Notes: generated by a model from the sequence alone, not told the origin. A DNA stretch of 64,000 nucleotides from Aurantiochytrium sp. KH105 (GCA_003116975.1 BGKB01000081.1:266308-330307), one strand, 5' to 3'. Positions 1 through 10,027 are shown, counted from the stretch's first letter. Program-made: numbers and translations.

Positions 1-28
1 CCCACGTAAGGCAGCATCGAGCGCAACA

Positions 29-1384
29 ATGGGTCGAACTACGGCTCCTCGACAGGGGGCGCCTCGCGCCTTGCGGTTTTGCTTTGATGTGTGCTGCCCG
101 TTCGCATACATGGCCTCGCAGCGCATGGAGGACCTCACGCGTGCTGCTGCCCAAGCTGCAGCACGCGAAGGCGCCACATTTGAAGCCGAATGGAAGCCCG
201 TCCTCTTGGGCGGCCTCTATGAACTGTCCCAGGCACCTCAGGGCAAAAAGGGGAGCGCGACTGACGCGATGCCGGCCAACAAGCGCCAACTTCTCGATCA
301 AGACCTGCAACGCGAGCTAAAACGTTGTGGAATCCCCTTCAAGAGGAACGACAAGCATCCCGTTCGATCACTCGATGCCCAGCGCCTCCTCTGTGCTGTT
401 GAACATGCTGGGACCCGCGTCGCTCTCGCTCATGCTCTCTTTCGCGCCTACTGGGTTGAGAACAAAGATGTCTCGCAGCAAGACGTTCTCGCAAGCATTG
501 CGCAGCACCATGGTATCAATGACGTCAAGGATCGCATTCAAAATGAAAAGAACAAGGATACTCTTCGCGCGAACACGGAGTGGGCTGCCGGTCATGGAGC
601 TTTTGGAGTTCCCTCATTCTTTGTCGAGGTCGACGATGAGTTGGACCTCTTTTTTGGAAATGATCGCACTCACTTTGCCATGCGGCGCCTCGGGGTCACC
701 CCTGAGCATCCTCTTGCACGGCCGCTTCGTCTGCAGCCAACGCTTCGCGCGGCTCCCAAGCAAGATCTCGTGCTCAACTTCTACCACGACTTTTCGTCCC
801 CGTGGTCTTTCCTCGGTTCCACTCAGGTCTTTCGTCTCGCCGAGGTACATGGCGCACGCCTCGTCATGAAGCCAATTCTCCTTGGTGCACTCTTTCGCGA
901 GATTGGGACACCAAACGTGCCCATGCTTGCCATTTCTTCTGTCAAGCGGGCCTATGGTGGACTCGACATGCAGGATTGGTGCGTCTTCCACGATAACGTC
1001 CCGCTCCGTTTTCCGGACGACTTTCCTTTGCGGACAGTTCTTCCCCTTCGAGTCGCTATTGCGGACCCTGCTGTGACAAAGCACATCTACCAGGCAGCCT
1101 GGACTCAAAACAAGAACGTTGGCGACAAAGATGTCTTGCGCCAGGTCCTTGAGAAAGCTGGCTTCGACGCTGAGACTCTTTTTTCGCAAGCGGATCAGCA
1201 AGACATCAAGGAACAGCTCAAGCGGAATACCATGGAGTTCAAGGACAAGGGCGGCTGCGGGGTTCCTACCTTTCAAGTTGGTGACGCTGGGGCGTTGGTG
1301 TGGGGACAAGACCGAGTCAATGTCGTCGCTGATATGCTTTCTGAGGCCGCTGAAAGCGCCACAGCGCCCTCCTCGTCATTGTAG
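29..1384 (+). CDS. Tandem DsbA-fold protein, 2-hydroxychromene-2-carboxylate isomerase / kappa-GST-like (two domains)
   Basis: A 451-residue protein made of two copies of the thioredoxin-like DsbA/HCCA-isomerase fold. Copy 1 is about residues 15-225, starting FDVCCPFAYMAS and ending with the cis-Pro loop GVPSFF and LFFGNDR. Copy 2 is about residues 245-440, starting NFYHDFSSPWSFLGS and ending GVPTFQV and VWGQDR. Family members are glutathione-dependent isomerases or kappa-class GSTs with one such domain of about 200 residues, so this one is a duplication. Copy 2 keeps the Ser-Pro-W type start typical of HCCA isomerases. Copy 1 has Cys-Cys-Pro at the same place, which could be redox active. 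The ATG at 29 follows an A at -3. No targeting signal is obvious. The substrate cannot be told from sequence. The fold call is firm and the reaction is inferred. Confidence 0.8.
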   Translation: MGRTTAPRQGAPRALRFCFDVCCPFAYMASQRMEDLTRAAAQAAAREGATFEAEWKPVLLGGLYELSQAPQGKKGSATDAMPANKRQLLDQDLQRELKRCGIPFKRNDKHPVRSLDAQRLLCAVEHAGTRVALAHALFRAYWVENKDVSQQDVLASIAQHHGINDVKDRIQNEKNKDTLRANTEWAAGHGAFGVPSFFVEVDDELDLFFGNDRTHFAMRRLGVTPEHPLARPLRLQPTLRAAPKQDLVLNFYHDFSSPWSFLGSTQVFRLAEVHGARLVMKPILLGALFREIGTPNVPMLAISSVKRAYGGLDMQDWCVFHDNVPLRFPDDFPLRTVLPLRVAIADPAVTKHIYQAAWTQNKNVGDKDVLRQVLEKAGFDAETLFSQADQQDIKEQLKRNTMEFKDKGGCGVPTFQVGDAGALVWGQDRVNVVADMLSEAAESATAPSSSL

Positions 1385-1750
1385 ATTTGCGTGGATTTTT
1401 TTTATTATATAAAGCAAAAATCAGCTCATGCAAAAAATCATGCAGGCTAAATCCGCGAAAAAACGATTGAGAGCCTTGATCCTTTTGCATTGTCATGCGT
1501 CTTTCGAAGATTGCGCCAAGGCACGAAATGAAAGTCGCCAACGACTCAGGAATGGGTGTTCCTTCTTGAATGCCGTTTCACAAATCATCAGATTCTTTTT
1601 CGATTTTAGACGAGTTTACTGTTCTAAGATGCTGGCCCCGTTCACACCGGAGGATTCTTAGTTTCGAGCGCATGGAATTCCAGTTTGGATCTTGAGAATC
1701 TTGAAAAAAAAGAAGCTTTGAAAAATTCGTAGCAGGCTGCAATCATCAAA
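1385..1750. other. Convergent intergenic stretch
   Basis: AT-rich 3' flank between two genes that converge. There are T and A runs around 1396-1412 and 1705-1720 that would suit 3' ends. No coding region or structured RNA was recognised. Confidence 0.5.
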
Positions 1751-2889
1751 CTATTGTTTAACCTTTTTGGGTCGCTTGTAGATGACCTGGTCGCCACTTA
1801 CTTTGAGAACCTTGGAATCATCGATGAACTTCTTGAACGTCTTCTTGAAGCCCAGCTGCTTGACGGTCTTTCCAAAGGTATCGTTAAATTGCTCTGCAAG
1901 AGTGGAAACGCCCATCGAGTTCCCCTCGGCGGCCTTGACCCATGATTCGACCTTTTCGAGTGCAGAGCTCGCCGTAAGCTCAGCAGCTTCTTCGTCAGCT
2001 TCGATGCGCCGACGCTTGCTCCCTGCAGCAGTAGATGCCTGGTTCTCCGCCTTGCGTGCCTTTACCACCTTGGACGTGCTTTTCTTTGCTGTGTCGTCTG
2101 CGTTGTCAGAGGACGAGTCGCTTTCGTTATCCGCGTCGTCAACTTTGACAGCCCTGTTGGGAAAGCTCTGTTGAATGCGGCGCGTGAGCTCGTTTTCTTC
2201 GTCGTCGCCTTCGTCGCCATCCTCCTCCTCGTCGTCCTCCTCATCGTCATCCTCGTCGTCATCGCTGTCACCTTCGTCGTCGTCGTCGTCGTCATCTTCA
2301 TCGCTGTCTCCTTCTTCGTCATCGTCATCATTGTAGTCTTCGTCATCCTCATCATCCTCATCATCGTCCTGGTTTTCGAGGGTCTGGCCCATCAGCTGGC
2401 TCGACATGAGGTCTCCATATGGACTGGGCTGAACGTTTTCCTGGCCAGGGTCTGCTTCGTCTTCGTCAGCGTCAAGGACAACGCGACCCAAAATGTGGAT
2501 GGAAGTGGTCGTGGCCCCAGCAACTGCAAACGTGAACTCCGAGGCCGCAAGAGGCAAATCGAGCGCCACGTTCTCTTGGTGGTAAGGTACCAGTGTGCAG
2601 ATGGTGATTTCGTCATTGGCGTCCGGGATCTCGAGCTTCAGGACAGCTCGATCCTTAGCGGAGCCTACAGTCTCGCCAAGGCAAGCAGCGGTGACGAGCA
2701 GGACATCGCCATCGTCCAGACGAACGGTCCGAGGTTGACCTGGCTTAATTTCGAGGCCTGCATCGCATTGTATTCATTCTTCGTCAGCATCCCATCCTCT
2801 CGAGGGGTGGCGCACGCACGCACACGCACGCACGCACGCACGAATGGACGAGTTTAGCTTTAAAACGTACCGAATGGTTGGTCAGGCAT
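1751..2889 (-). CDS. Nucleoplasmin-like (NPL/HD2/FKBP39-type) histone chaperone, two exons
   Basis: Spliced gene on the minus strand. Exon 1 (2889-2871) encodes MPDQPF plus one base. A GT donor (GTACGT) lies at 2870 and the acceptor CAG at 2760-2758. Exon 2 runs 2757-1751, and the total is 341 residues. Joining the exons restores FGLEIKPGQPRTVRLDDGD, the first strand of a nucleoplasmin-like domain (FWGVEVKPG-type in plant HD2 proteins and FKBP39/46/Fpr3 proteins). The domain covers about residues 5-100 and includes VTAACLGE and SIHILGRV. It is followed by about 70 nearly continuous Asp/Glu residues (2215-2375), a Lys/Arg-rich segment, and a C-terminal basic domain of about 65 residues (from ESWVKAAEGN) that I cannot assign. 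No FKBP isomerase domain is attached. The likely role is nuclear histone binding or ribosome biogenesis. The intron contains a CACG-type tetranucleotide run. Confidence 0.75.
2758..2870 (-). other. Spliceosomal intron of the nucleoplasmin-like gene (113 nt)
   Basis: GT (2870-2869) to AG (2759-2758) on the minus strand. Upstream of the acceptor, the exon 2 frame meets a TGA, so the frame cannot extend to a start without splicing. Removing the 113 nt joins it to an ATG exon that completes the conserved domain. It contains a (CACG)n-like run at about 2811-2842. Confidence 0.75.
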
Positions 2890-3787
2890 TGGGCGAACAA
2901 AGCGCCCCGCGCTCTGACCATTCCCGTTCGCCTTGCCGGCGGCGGTCGCGGCCTTCATGGCGGGCCTCTTTGTGCTATCTCGTTGACGGCTGGCTGGACG
3001 CGCAGTGCCAACCTCTCGGTACGTGTCTCTCCCTCTCTCTCTCTCCCGCGCGCGCGCGGGCAGCCTGCGGCTTAGCAGCGCAGCCTCCTTCGCACGCTGC
3101 TTGGCCGGCCGATCTGCTGCGTTGGGATTCGCTGGCCTGGTTGCAAGCTGCGGCCAGCTCGCCACCTTGCGATCCCCGGAGGAGCGAGCTGCTCCACCCG
3201 CGGCAAGATTTCCTTTTTTTTCTTTTTGTTTTTTTTTCTACTTTTTTCGCTTTTTCGACCTTGTTTTACTTCAGTGCCGTTACGCTTGCGGATGACTCGG
3301 ACTCGACTCGGCAAGTCCGTGTCACGGTGTCAATCCGAGTTATGGGTATTCAACATCTCCGACACGACACGTAGCCGCGTTTGGAAAAGGGCACTTCGAG
3401 TCTCATCTTTGTTGGTGCTAATCATGCCTTGAGATACCGCGGTGTTTTGTTGCTTGAGGCCTAGATGCCGTCATTGGCAGTAGATTCTCTCGTTCCATTG
3501 TTGCTGCATGGTTGTCACAGGGTATTTTTAGAACCCAAAACGGAGACAGCGAAGCAAATCGCTCACTGTCTTGAAAGCAGACACGCAAGCAACTAAGCAA
3601 TTAAAAGCAAACAGATAAGCAAGCAAGCAAGCAAGCCGGCAGACAGGCAGAGGCAGGCAGAGACAGGCAGGCGGTCGAGTAAGACAAATTTGGGGAGCGG
3701 AGCATCACTACCGAAGCAAAACATCTAGTTACCATCAAATTCCTTCTGGAGAAGTGAAGAGAAACACGCGCGCAAGACGTGCACGAA
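2890..3787. other. Repeat-rich intergenic region
   Basis: Divergent spacer of about 0.9 kb. It holds a CT run then a CG run at 3024-3060, T-rich polypyrimidine at 3210-3265, (AAGC)n at 3617-3636 and a degenerate GGCAGACA array to about 3672. Several short open frames here are low complexity and have no recognisable protein. It probably carries the promoters of the flanking genes. Confidence 0.5.
3617..3672. repeat. (AAGC)n followed by degenerate GGCAGACA repeats
   Basis: Five tandem AAGC units (3617-3636) run directly into a degenerate array of GGCAGACA/GGCAGAGGCA units. It lies in the 5' flank of the SH3 gene. Confidence 0.8.
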
Positions 3788-4444
3788 ATGCAATTTGCAA
3801 TTGCCCGATATGCATTTCAAGGAGGCCCGGAGCAGCTCTCGCTCACGCCTGGTGAGAAGCTTCATGTTGAGACAGTCACTGATGATGGATGGGTTCTTGG
3901 TACCCGATTTCAAGGGACAGAACGCTTGGACGGTGAGCGTGGATATTTTCCATTGTCCTATGTTGAGATGCAAAACGATCCTGAAAGCAAAAGCCAAGCC
4001 AGTGACTCTCCTGATAATGGTCATGCCGTGCATTGGACACCGATGGTTACCATTGACAATTTCCAGGGCGAACCAGACGCCCACGGTCTTTCTGTAGTAA
4101 AGAATGAAAGGGTGCTTGCTCTGGAGCAGTCGGAAGGCGGTAACGCAGGCTGGACATTTTGCAAGAACTCTGCAGGCGATAAGGGCTATGTCCCAGCGTC
4201 CTTTCTTTGTCCCATAACCGAAACCCACTCGTCTGCAAAGATTTTATTGCCAACAAACTCATGTGCAGTCCCAGAGTGCGCAATACGCACTGAAACGGAA
4301 GGTGACGTCTGCTCAAGCTGCAAAGTACTCGAGGACTTCAACTCACGTATCTTGCGTCGCGCCCCAAGAGCAAATCATGCTATGGACAATACGACGAGGC
4401 AAACCATGGTACACCTCTTGGTGAACAAGCTCCTTGCTTCGTAG
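3788..4444 (+). CDS. Small two-SH3-domain adaptor protein
   Basis: A 218-residue protein starting MQFAIARYAF at ATG 3788. SH3 domain 1 covers about residues 2-62: ARYAF for the ALYDY motif, LSLTPGEKL, DDGWVLG, and GYFPLSYVE for the conserved Pro-Tyr. SH3 domain 2 covers about residues 82-144: DNF, LSVVKNERV, AGWTFCKN, GYVPASFL. The tail has four cysteines spaced C-x4-C-x10-C-x2-C (about residues 158-177), a possible small metal site, then a basic end. Adaptors of this layout bind proline-rich partners in actin or endocytic signalling. The partner here is unknown. The two SH3 domains are clear and the zinc site is a guess. Confidence 0.8.
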   Translation: MQFAIARYAFQGGPEQLSLTPGEKLHVETVTDDGWVLGTRFQGTERLDGERGYFPLSYVEMQNDPESKSQASDSPDNGHAVHWTPMVTIDNFQGEPDAHGLSVVKNERVLALEQSEGGNAGWTFCKNSAGDKGYVPASFLCPITETHSSAKILLPTNSCAVPECAIRTETEGDVCSSCKVLEDFNSRILRRAPRANHAMDNTTRQTMVHLLVNKLLAS

Positions 4445-4615
4445 AAAGTAGAATAAAAGAAGAGAGAGAAGAAAAGCGTAAAGGAAGAAGGAGAGGGCCC
4501 AGATTCCCAAAAAATACGAAGCAGGCTACGTGGACCGAGTCCTAGTCGCTCCAGTCTAGCTTTTATTATACTCTTTTTCCACTTCACCTTGTGACCATAC
4601 AAATTACTCGAAGCG

Positions 4616-5524
4616 TTATCTCGACGAGCTCTCTCGGAAAACTAGAAAGAGAGCGCACGCACTAAGAAGGAAGCTCAAGAGACCAGCCGCTGCACGATAT
4701 TCGTCTGGATTTTCATTCTGCTGAACCGTAACGAGGTCGATATGCATAAGATCGATCGCATCGCTGAAAGCATCCACAGCTCTGACCCCTTTGACTGTTA
4801 AGGAAACTGCCAAATTTGCTCTGATACCTACACGGTGTTCGGGAAGAGATAGTTTGAGCATAAACGAAGTCTCTTCCCCAGAAGGGATAACCCGATCCAA
4901 CTTCACCTCGGGCATATCATAAGGAATTCCATCATCGCTGGAGGAAAAGCTTTTAGCCGAAAAACGCGCATGCGCAATCCTCAATGCATAATTCTCTTCA
5001 TTGATAAGGCTGCACAGGATGTACTGTGTGCTACCTACTCTCATATGGACAAGTTTCGTGCCCTTCTCGGTAGCTGCAGCCGCGAGAGTACCGTGATCCG
5101 GACCTGAATTTGAGTCGTAGTCTGCTGTTTCTTCTCTCTCTGCTTGCGGCTGTAACGCGTCTTGGAGATCATAGCTCATGAGAATTGGACGGTCAAGGCC
5201 TTGCGTCTGTGCGTTGCAGCCTGCAAGGCTGCAAGCTGGATCAAAGAGCGCAAACATGACTCGAACAAATGGAGTAGTGTGTCGCGTTCCAATTCTTTCA
5301 TCGAGAGGCATCCCATCTTCATCCTCGGCAAAACTCAGCACCTCCTCATCTGCGTAAGCATCGTGGATGAGGTGGTCTTCATCTCCCACTTCTTCTTCCC
5401 CTATTTTCCCTTCTTCGATCCCGTTCATGCTGTCTACCTCAAGGACCAATTGCAGGAGTAGTACCATGCAGAGTACAACACGCAAGTGTAAACGCGTCAG
5501 CGTGTTGCTGCTGTACCCCAACAT
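4616..5524 (-). CDS. Translocon-associated protein alpha-like (TRAP-alpha/SSR1) type I membrane protein
   Basis: A 302-residue protein with ATG at 5524. Residues about 12-32 are a hydrophobic signal sequence (LHLRVVLCMVLLLQLVLEV). A strongly acidic luminal stretch (about 35-75) follows, then a beta-rich luminal domain with YILCSLINEENYALRIAHARF, PSGEETSFMLKLSLPEH, and AVSLTVKG then DAFSDAI. One membrane helix (about 277-296) ends in a short basic tail RESSSR. Signal peptide, acidic segment, Ig-like luminal fold and C-terminal anchor are the TRAP-alpha layout. TRAP sits beside the Sec61 channel and helps weak signal sequences enter the ER. Sequence similarity to animal TRAP-alpha is low, so this is a layout-based call. 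The gene converges on the SH3 gene and diverges from the PanC gene. Confidence 0.55.
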   Translation of the reverse strand: MLGYSSNTLTRLHLRVVLCMVLLLQLVLEVDSMNGIEEGKIGEEEVGDEDHLIHDAYADEEVLSFAEDEDGMPLDERIGTRHTTPFVRVMFALFDPACSLAGCNAQTQGLDRPILMSYDLQDALQPQAEREETADYDSNSGPDHGTLAAAATEKGTKLVHMRVGSTQYILCSLINEENYALRIAHARFSAKSFSSSDDGIPYDMPEVKLDRVIPSGEETSFMLKLSLPEHRVGIRANLAVSLTVKGVRAVDAFSDAIDLMHIDLVTVQQNENPDEYRAAAGLLSFLLSACALFLVFRESSSR

Positions 5525-5945
5525 CCTGCGCTGCCCCAGCCCCTGCGAGCTGTCGCTTCGTGTGTCTACTGGTACGTTTCCAGGAACTTGTGTATTGTGA
5601 GCCCGGCCACCTAGGGGACTCGCAAGGCTCTCGCTCGTCTCACATGTAATGCTAGTAGGCCCAGCGACTTACCCGTTGGAGCACGGAGTTCTCAAGAATC
5701 CAGAAGGGCTGAATGTTCGACTGGGAATTTTTCTTTTTCTCTCTCTTTTTCAGTGGGGTGGCAGCTGAGCTGGCTGAGCACGAGCGGAGCAGAGCAGCAG
5801 CAGGCTTCGAATCTCCCCGCGAATATCGAGAGCGCGAGGCTCGTCCTTGGTAAACCGGAAAAGCCTTGGCGACAGCAAGAACAAGAAGGAGGAGGAGTGT
5901 GCAGCTGCGTGCGTGGAGGACTACGTGGTCTGCACAGTGTCCAAA
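5525..5945. other. Divergent promoter region between TRAP-alpha-like and PanC genes
   Basis: About 420 bp between two start codons facing away from each other. It holds a polypyrimidine stretch at 5727-5755. No TATA box or structured element could be identified with confidence. Confidence 0.45.
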
Positions 5946-7028
5946 ATGCTCCTTAGTAGCCCGATGCGCGGGGGCCTCAACCTGCCAAAGCGTGCTGCCG
6001 CGGCGCTGGTGACAGCTCGAAGGGGGCTTGCCAGCGAGGCGTACGTGGACGAAGAAGCTCGCAGCAAAATCTGCAAGGAGCTTGGGGTGTCTGAGGACAG
6101 CGTTCTGCTCACCATCGCCGAGATGAGGAGATGGCGCTCCGCTCGGGCCCATTTTCGGACATCTGAAGGCGAAGGCGAGCAGATCGATCCATCGATCGGC
6201 TTCGTGCCCACCATGGGTGCCTTGCATGCCGGTCACATGAGCCTCATTGCGGAGTCGACGAAGCAATGCAATTTTACCGCAGCGAGCATCTTTGTCAACC
6301 CGGCGCAATTTGCTCCCCACGAGGACTTTGGCAAGTATCCTCGGCAACCTGTCAAGGACCTTGCTCTGCTCTTCGAAAAGGGCGCAGACGCTGTTTTTGT
6401 CCCATCACAGCAGGAAATGTATCCTGGCTCCAAGCCTGGGCAGACAAGCACGCAGGTTACGAAGACGCACGTGGTGCCGGATGGCATCGACTTTGTTTCT
6501 GAGGGCGCAGCACGTCCAGGGTTTTTCCGCGGCGTAGCTACGGTTGTGAGCAAGCTGCTCAACATCGTGCAGCCCACTCATCTCTTTCTCGGACAAAAGG
6601 ATGGTCTTCAGCAAATTGTTGTTCGCCGGATGGTGCGCGATCTCAATATTGACGTCCAAGTCGTTCCCGTGGAGACTATGCGCGAGCAGGACGGCCTCGC
6701 CATGAGTAGTCGCAACGTTTACCTGTCTGAAGAACAACGCCGGGCCGCCCCAGCGCTCTACAAGGCTCTCTGCGCTATGCGTGATGCCTACAATGATGGC
6801 GAGCGGGACTTTACTTTTCTGAAACTAAAGGGCCAGGAAATTCTCGATGATGAAGACCTCTTCCTGACCGAGTACTTGAGCCTCTGCGATAATCTCGAGG
6901 GCGCAGAGTTCACTTCGGATCGCCCGCTTCCCGAGGAGAACATTATGGCCTCCGCGGCCGTTTCATTTGGCAACTGTCGCATCCTCGACAACGTGCTTTT
7001 GGGCAAGCAGCCTCACATCCAGCGTTAG
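5946..7028 (+). CDS. panC: Pantoate-beta-alanine ligase (pantothenate synthetase)
   Basis: A 360-residue enzyme that joins pantoate and beta-alanine with ATP, the last step of vitamin B5 synthesis. Family motifs are complete. GFVPTMGALHAGHMSLI (about residues 82-98) is the nucleotide-binding HIGH-like site. ASIFVNPAQFAPHEDFGKYP is a substrate loop. LFLGQKDGLQQIVVRRMV and QDGLAMSSRNVYLS complete the active site. The start was set at ATG 5946 because the 35 residues from there (MLLSSPMRGGLNLPKRAAAA and on) are basic, hydroxylated and acid-free, like a mitochondrial presequence. The frame is open further upstream but has no ATG. The C-terminus is slightly longer than in bacterial enzymes. Function is confident and organelle targeting is inferred. 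Confidence 0.93.
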   Translation: MLLSSPMRGGLNLPKRAAAALVTARRGLASEAYVDEEARSKICKELGVSEDSVLLTIAEMRRWRSARAHFRTSEGEGEQIDPSIGFVPTMGALHAGHMSLIAESTKQCNFTAASIFVNPAQFAPHEDFGKYPRQPVKDLALLFEKGADAVFVPSQQEMYPGSKPGQTSTQVTKTHVVPDGIDFVSEGAARPGFFRGVATVVSKLLNIVQPTHLFLGQKDGLQQIVVRRMVRDLNIDVQVVPVETMREQDGLAMSSRNVYLSEEQRRAAPALYKALCAMRDAYNDGERDFTFLKLKGQEILDDEDLFLTEYLSLCDNLEGAEFTSDRPLPEENIMASAAVSFGNCRILDNVLLGKQPHIQR

Positions 7029-7507
7029 ATATTTTTTTCCTTTCTTTCTGAGTGCTTGACTCTTTCTTTCTCAATCGGCGATTCTCCGAACCAGCAAAGT
7101 CCATCGAGGCCTTTTTCGCTTTCTTTCATTTCGTCTCGTTACATTTCGCTTCCTTTCTTGTCTTCCGCCCACTGCGATGCTACGTGTGCGTATTACACGT
7201 GACGCGCGCGCGCGTAAAGGGCGGAGGTGTGCCACACGTCTTTGTGGCATGCGGCTGCCGCATCTCTGGCAGCAGTTCCGGTGAGTTCATTTTCTTTTTA
7301 TTTCATTTCATTGTTGCAGCCGATTGCAGCGCTGTGCAGTGTGCGGCAGTGCTCGCGCTCGCGCTCGCGCTCGCGCCCGAGCTTACGCTCGCGCACGCGC
7401 GTGCGCACCCGCCGCGCGGGCTGGCGCGGGCGGCGGAAGGCTTGCTTGGCGTTGGTGACGCAGGGCGAGGGCCGGGGCCGCGGACGCCGAGGAAACAACG
7501 TAGAGAG
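7029..7507. other. 5' region of the ArfGAP gene with possible tiny UTR intron
   Basis: Pyrimidine-rich at 7029-7170, then GC-rich. GTGAGT at 7281 and a pyrimidine stretch ending TTGTTGCAG at 7319 would make a 39-nt intron in the untranslated leader. A (GCTCGC)n run lies at 7348-7375. The frame is open from 7052 but lacks a convincing start before 7508. Confidence 0.4.
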
Positions 7508-7904
7508 ATGGGTTCAAAGTCCTCGAAAAGGTCGCGGGACTCGAGAGCGACTACGACGGGCGCGAGCGCAGCGACGGCGGGGACCATGGGCGCCGGCGCG
7601 AGCGGGCCGTCAGCCAGCGGCAAGACCAAGAGCCGTTCAAGTTCCGGAGGTGCTGCGAAAAATGAGCTTGAACCTTCGAATCTTTCTGCATCCGGCCGCA
7701 AGCTCCTTGTACAAGCACTCGATGCCGATGATGATGCGGCAGCAAGCGGCGAGGCAGACAGCGTTGTCAGTGTGAGTGATGCGGAGGTAGGCGACGATGA
7801 AGACAACGGAGATGGGGACTCTTTTGTAGAAACTCAAGCAGAGGCAAAAGACCCTTCCTTATTCCTGTCGTCCTCGTCATTCACGTCCTGCGGTCCAGCA
7901 TCAT

Positions 7905-7952
<48 letters not shown>

Positions 7953-8050
7953 GAGGAGGAGAAGGGGGAAGAGAAGTAGCAGCAGAAGCAGCAGCAGCAG
8001 CAGAAGGAGGAGGAGGAGGAGGAGGAGGACCAGCATTGTTATCGTCATCG

Positions 8051-8083
<33 letters not shown>

Positions 8084-10027
8084 GTAGCAGCAGCAGCAGC
8101 TGCAGCACTAGGCATATCACCTTCGGGATCATCGCCATCCGGAAGTCTAAAGGCGCGTCTCTTGGAATTACAGCGGCGCCCGGAAAATTCGGTGTGCGCA
8201 GACTGCAACGCGCCATCCTCAACGTGGGCAAGCACCACCTTTGGCGTTTTTCTTTGCGCCAGTTGCGCAGGGGCTCACCGATCACTTGGCGCGCACATCT
8301 CCTTTATGCAATCCATCACGCTCGACTTGGACAACTGGAAGCCTCTGTGGACGGAAAGGCTTGAGCAAGGGGGAAATCTACGCGTTAACGAGCGCCTCGA
8401 ATTCTATGTTCCACAAATATGGCCGAAACCCTCCGCCAAGGATACACCAGGGTCTTATGTGCGAGAGTACGTCAAAGCCAAGTACGATGATCAGCTCTTT
8501 TCGCGCGAAAACAACTCGAGCAAAACCCATAGACTGCCTCCAGTCCCGTGGGAGCAGCGTACGACGAGGCTTGCTCGTGCGCACACGTCCATGGGTCAGG
8601 GCCGCATCGAGTACGTGGGCATTGTTTCTGTGCGCGTGCTAAGCGCCGAGCACTTGACGCCCATGTCGGCGGCAATCCCTCTCGCCCCGGCGCCCTCTGC
8701 TTTCTTCACCAACCCATACTGCGTGGTACGCTTAGGGGACCACGAAGCCCGAACTCGCGCCATCAGTCGTGCTTTGAACCCCGAGTGGAATGAGGGTCCG
8801 CAAGAGAATGTTCGATTCAATATGTCATGGAATGGTATAGCCTTGCTTGAAGTCTCTGTATGGAATCACGAAAAAGTCGGCAAGGACAGACTTATTGGGT
8901 CCGCTTTGGTGGATATTAACCAACTCAAAGCGGGCGCCCCTCACGAGGTCGAGCATGAAGAAAATGTGCCGCCAATGCCTCGCAGTGTCTGCGTCAAACT
9001 ATTTGAGTATCGGCCTCAAGCTGCTACAGAGGCGTCCTTCTCGAGCCAACGAAATATCGAAGACACAGGGAGTCCCAAACACGCCAGCGCTGCTTCAGGC
9101 TCCCGCCAGAGTGCGTCTTCGGAAGGCCTGCATAACTCTGAAACTACGCCAGATCATGAAGGCAAATCACTTGGTTCGGCCCATGGCAACACCGATGGAT
9201 TCGGCGAAAATGCACCATTAAGTGGTGATGTAGGTACAAGTGAAGGCGCGCCTCCGCAGCACCAGCGGCATCAACGACGTCGAGATCGATTGCGAATACG
9301 TCGGCCGTGGCGCAACCAGCAATCCACAGCATCTAATGCGCTGGAAAAAGGAACAGAGATGTCTGGTAAAAGCCCGAGAGGAAGCATTTATGAGCACGAC
9401 GTCTCGTCTCTGCTACCGCGCGACAGCTCCACAGAGGCTGCCCTGCGCGCAAGTTCGGACTCTTTGCGCGGCCCTTTCGATGCCGACACTTCTAGCGAGA
9501 ACGGCGACACGTCTGGAGACGAAATCGATATCGTTGAAAGCACTTCAGCGGTCGCGTTATCCGAGGCTGGCTCCGGGTCTGCATCGGGCGCGAAAGCTAC
9601 AAAAGAGAAAAGCGGTATCGGTGGCGCTAGCCAAGCAAGCCAGAAACGCGACAGCCCACTGCACAATTGGTCGAGTCACCGAAACATTACGGCGTCCTCA
9701 CGTCTGTCATCGTCTTCTTCACTAGGTGCTGTTTCACGCGGGCACACGCCAGAGCTGGAGTCACACGGAAGTGATACCCCTGATTCGACGTTGAACACCA
9801 AAGTCAAGCACCACCGTCGCAAACGAAGTCTTACCAAGCTCCATCTCCGAGAAAAAATGAAGGACGCTGTGGACAACTTGGTCAACGTGCTTGCACGCAA
9901 TGGATCTGTTGACAGCGAGTATTACATGGAGGAAGAGAATGATGAACTGGGCAGGGCACGCCGCGAACGAGGTTACTTCTTTGTGGGCAAGCTTAATCTC
10001 GAGCTCTCGTTTCTGGACTTGCGATGA
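7508..10027 (+). CDS. ArfGAP zinc-finger and C2 domain protein
   Basis: An 839-residue protein. It starts MGSKSSKRS at ATG 7508, a good N-myristoylation consensus (Gly2, Ser6) that would put it on membranes. Residues about 15-215 are low complexity, including runs of Ala, Gly and Ser written by pure AGC, GGA and TCA triplets (7900-8105). The ArfGAP finger (about 220-345) has C-x2-C-x16-C-x2-C (CADC then CASC) and the catalytic arginine in AGAHRSLGAHISF. A C2 domain (about 365-480: VSVRVLSAEHL, NPYCVVRLGD, NPEWNEG, LEVSVWNHE) binds lipid, perhaps with calcium. The long Ser-rich tail is disordered and ends in a basic helix. ArfGAPs with a C-terminal C2 are known in plants (ZAC/AGD12 type). The role is to switch off Arf GTPases in vesicle traffic. 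Confidence 0.88.
7896..8105 (+). repeat. In-frame triplet runs (AGC, GGA, TCA) coding poly-Ala/Gly/Ser
   Basis: Consecutive near-pure runs of (AGC)n, (GGA)n, (AGC)n, (GGA)n, (TCA)n and (AGC)n within the N-terminal part of the ArfGAP gene. They give alternating Ala, Gly and Ser homopolymers. Triplet runs keep the reading frame when their length changes. Confidence 0.9.
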
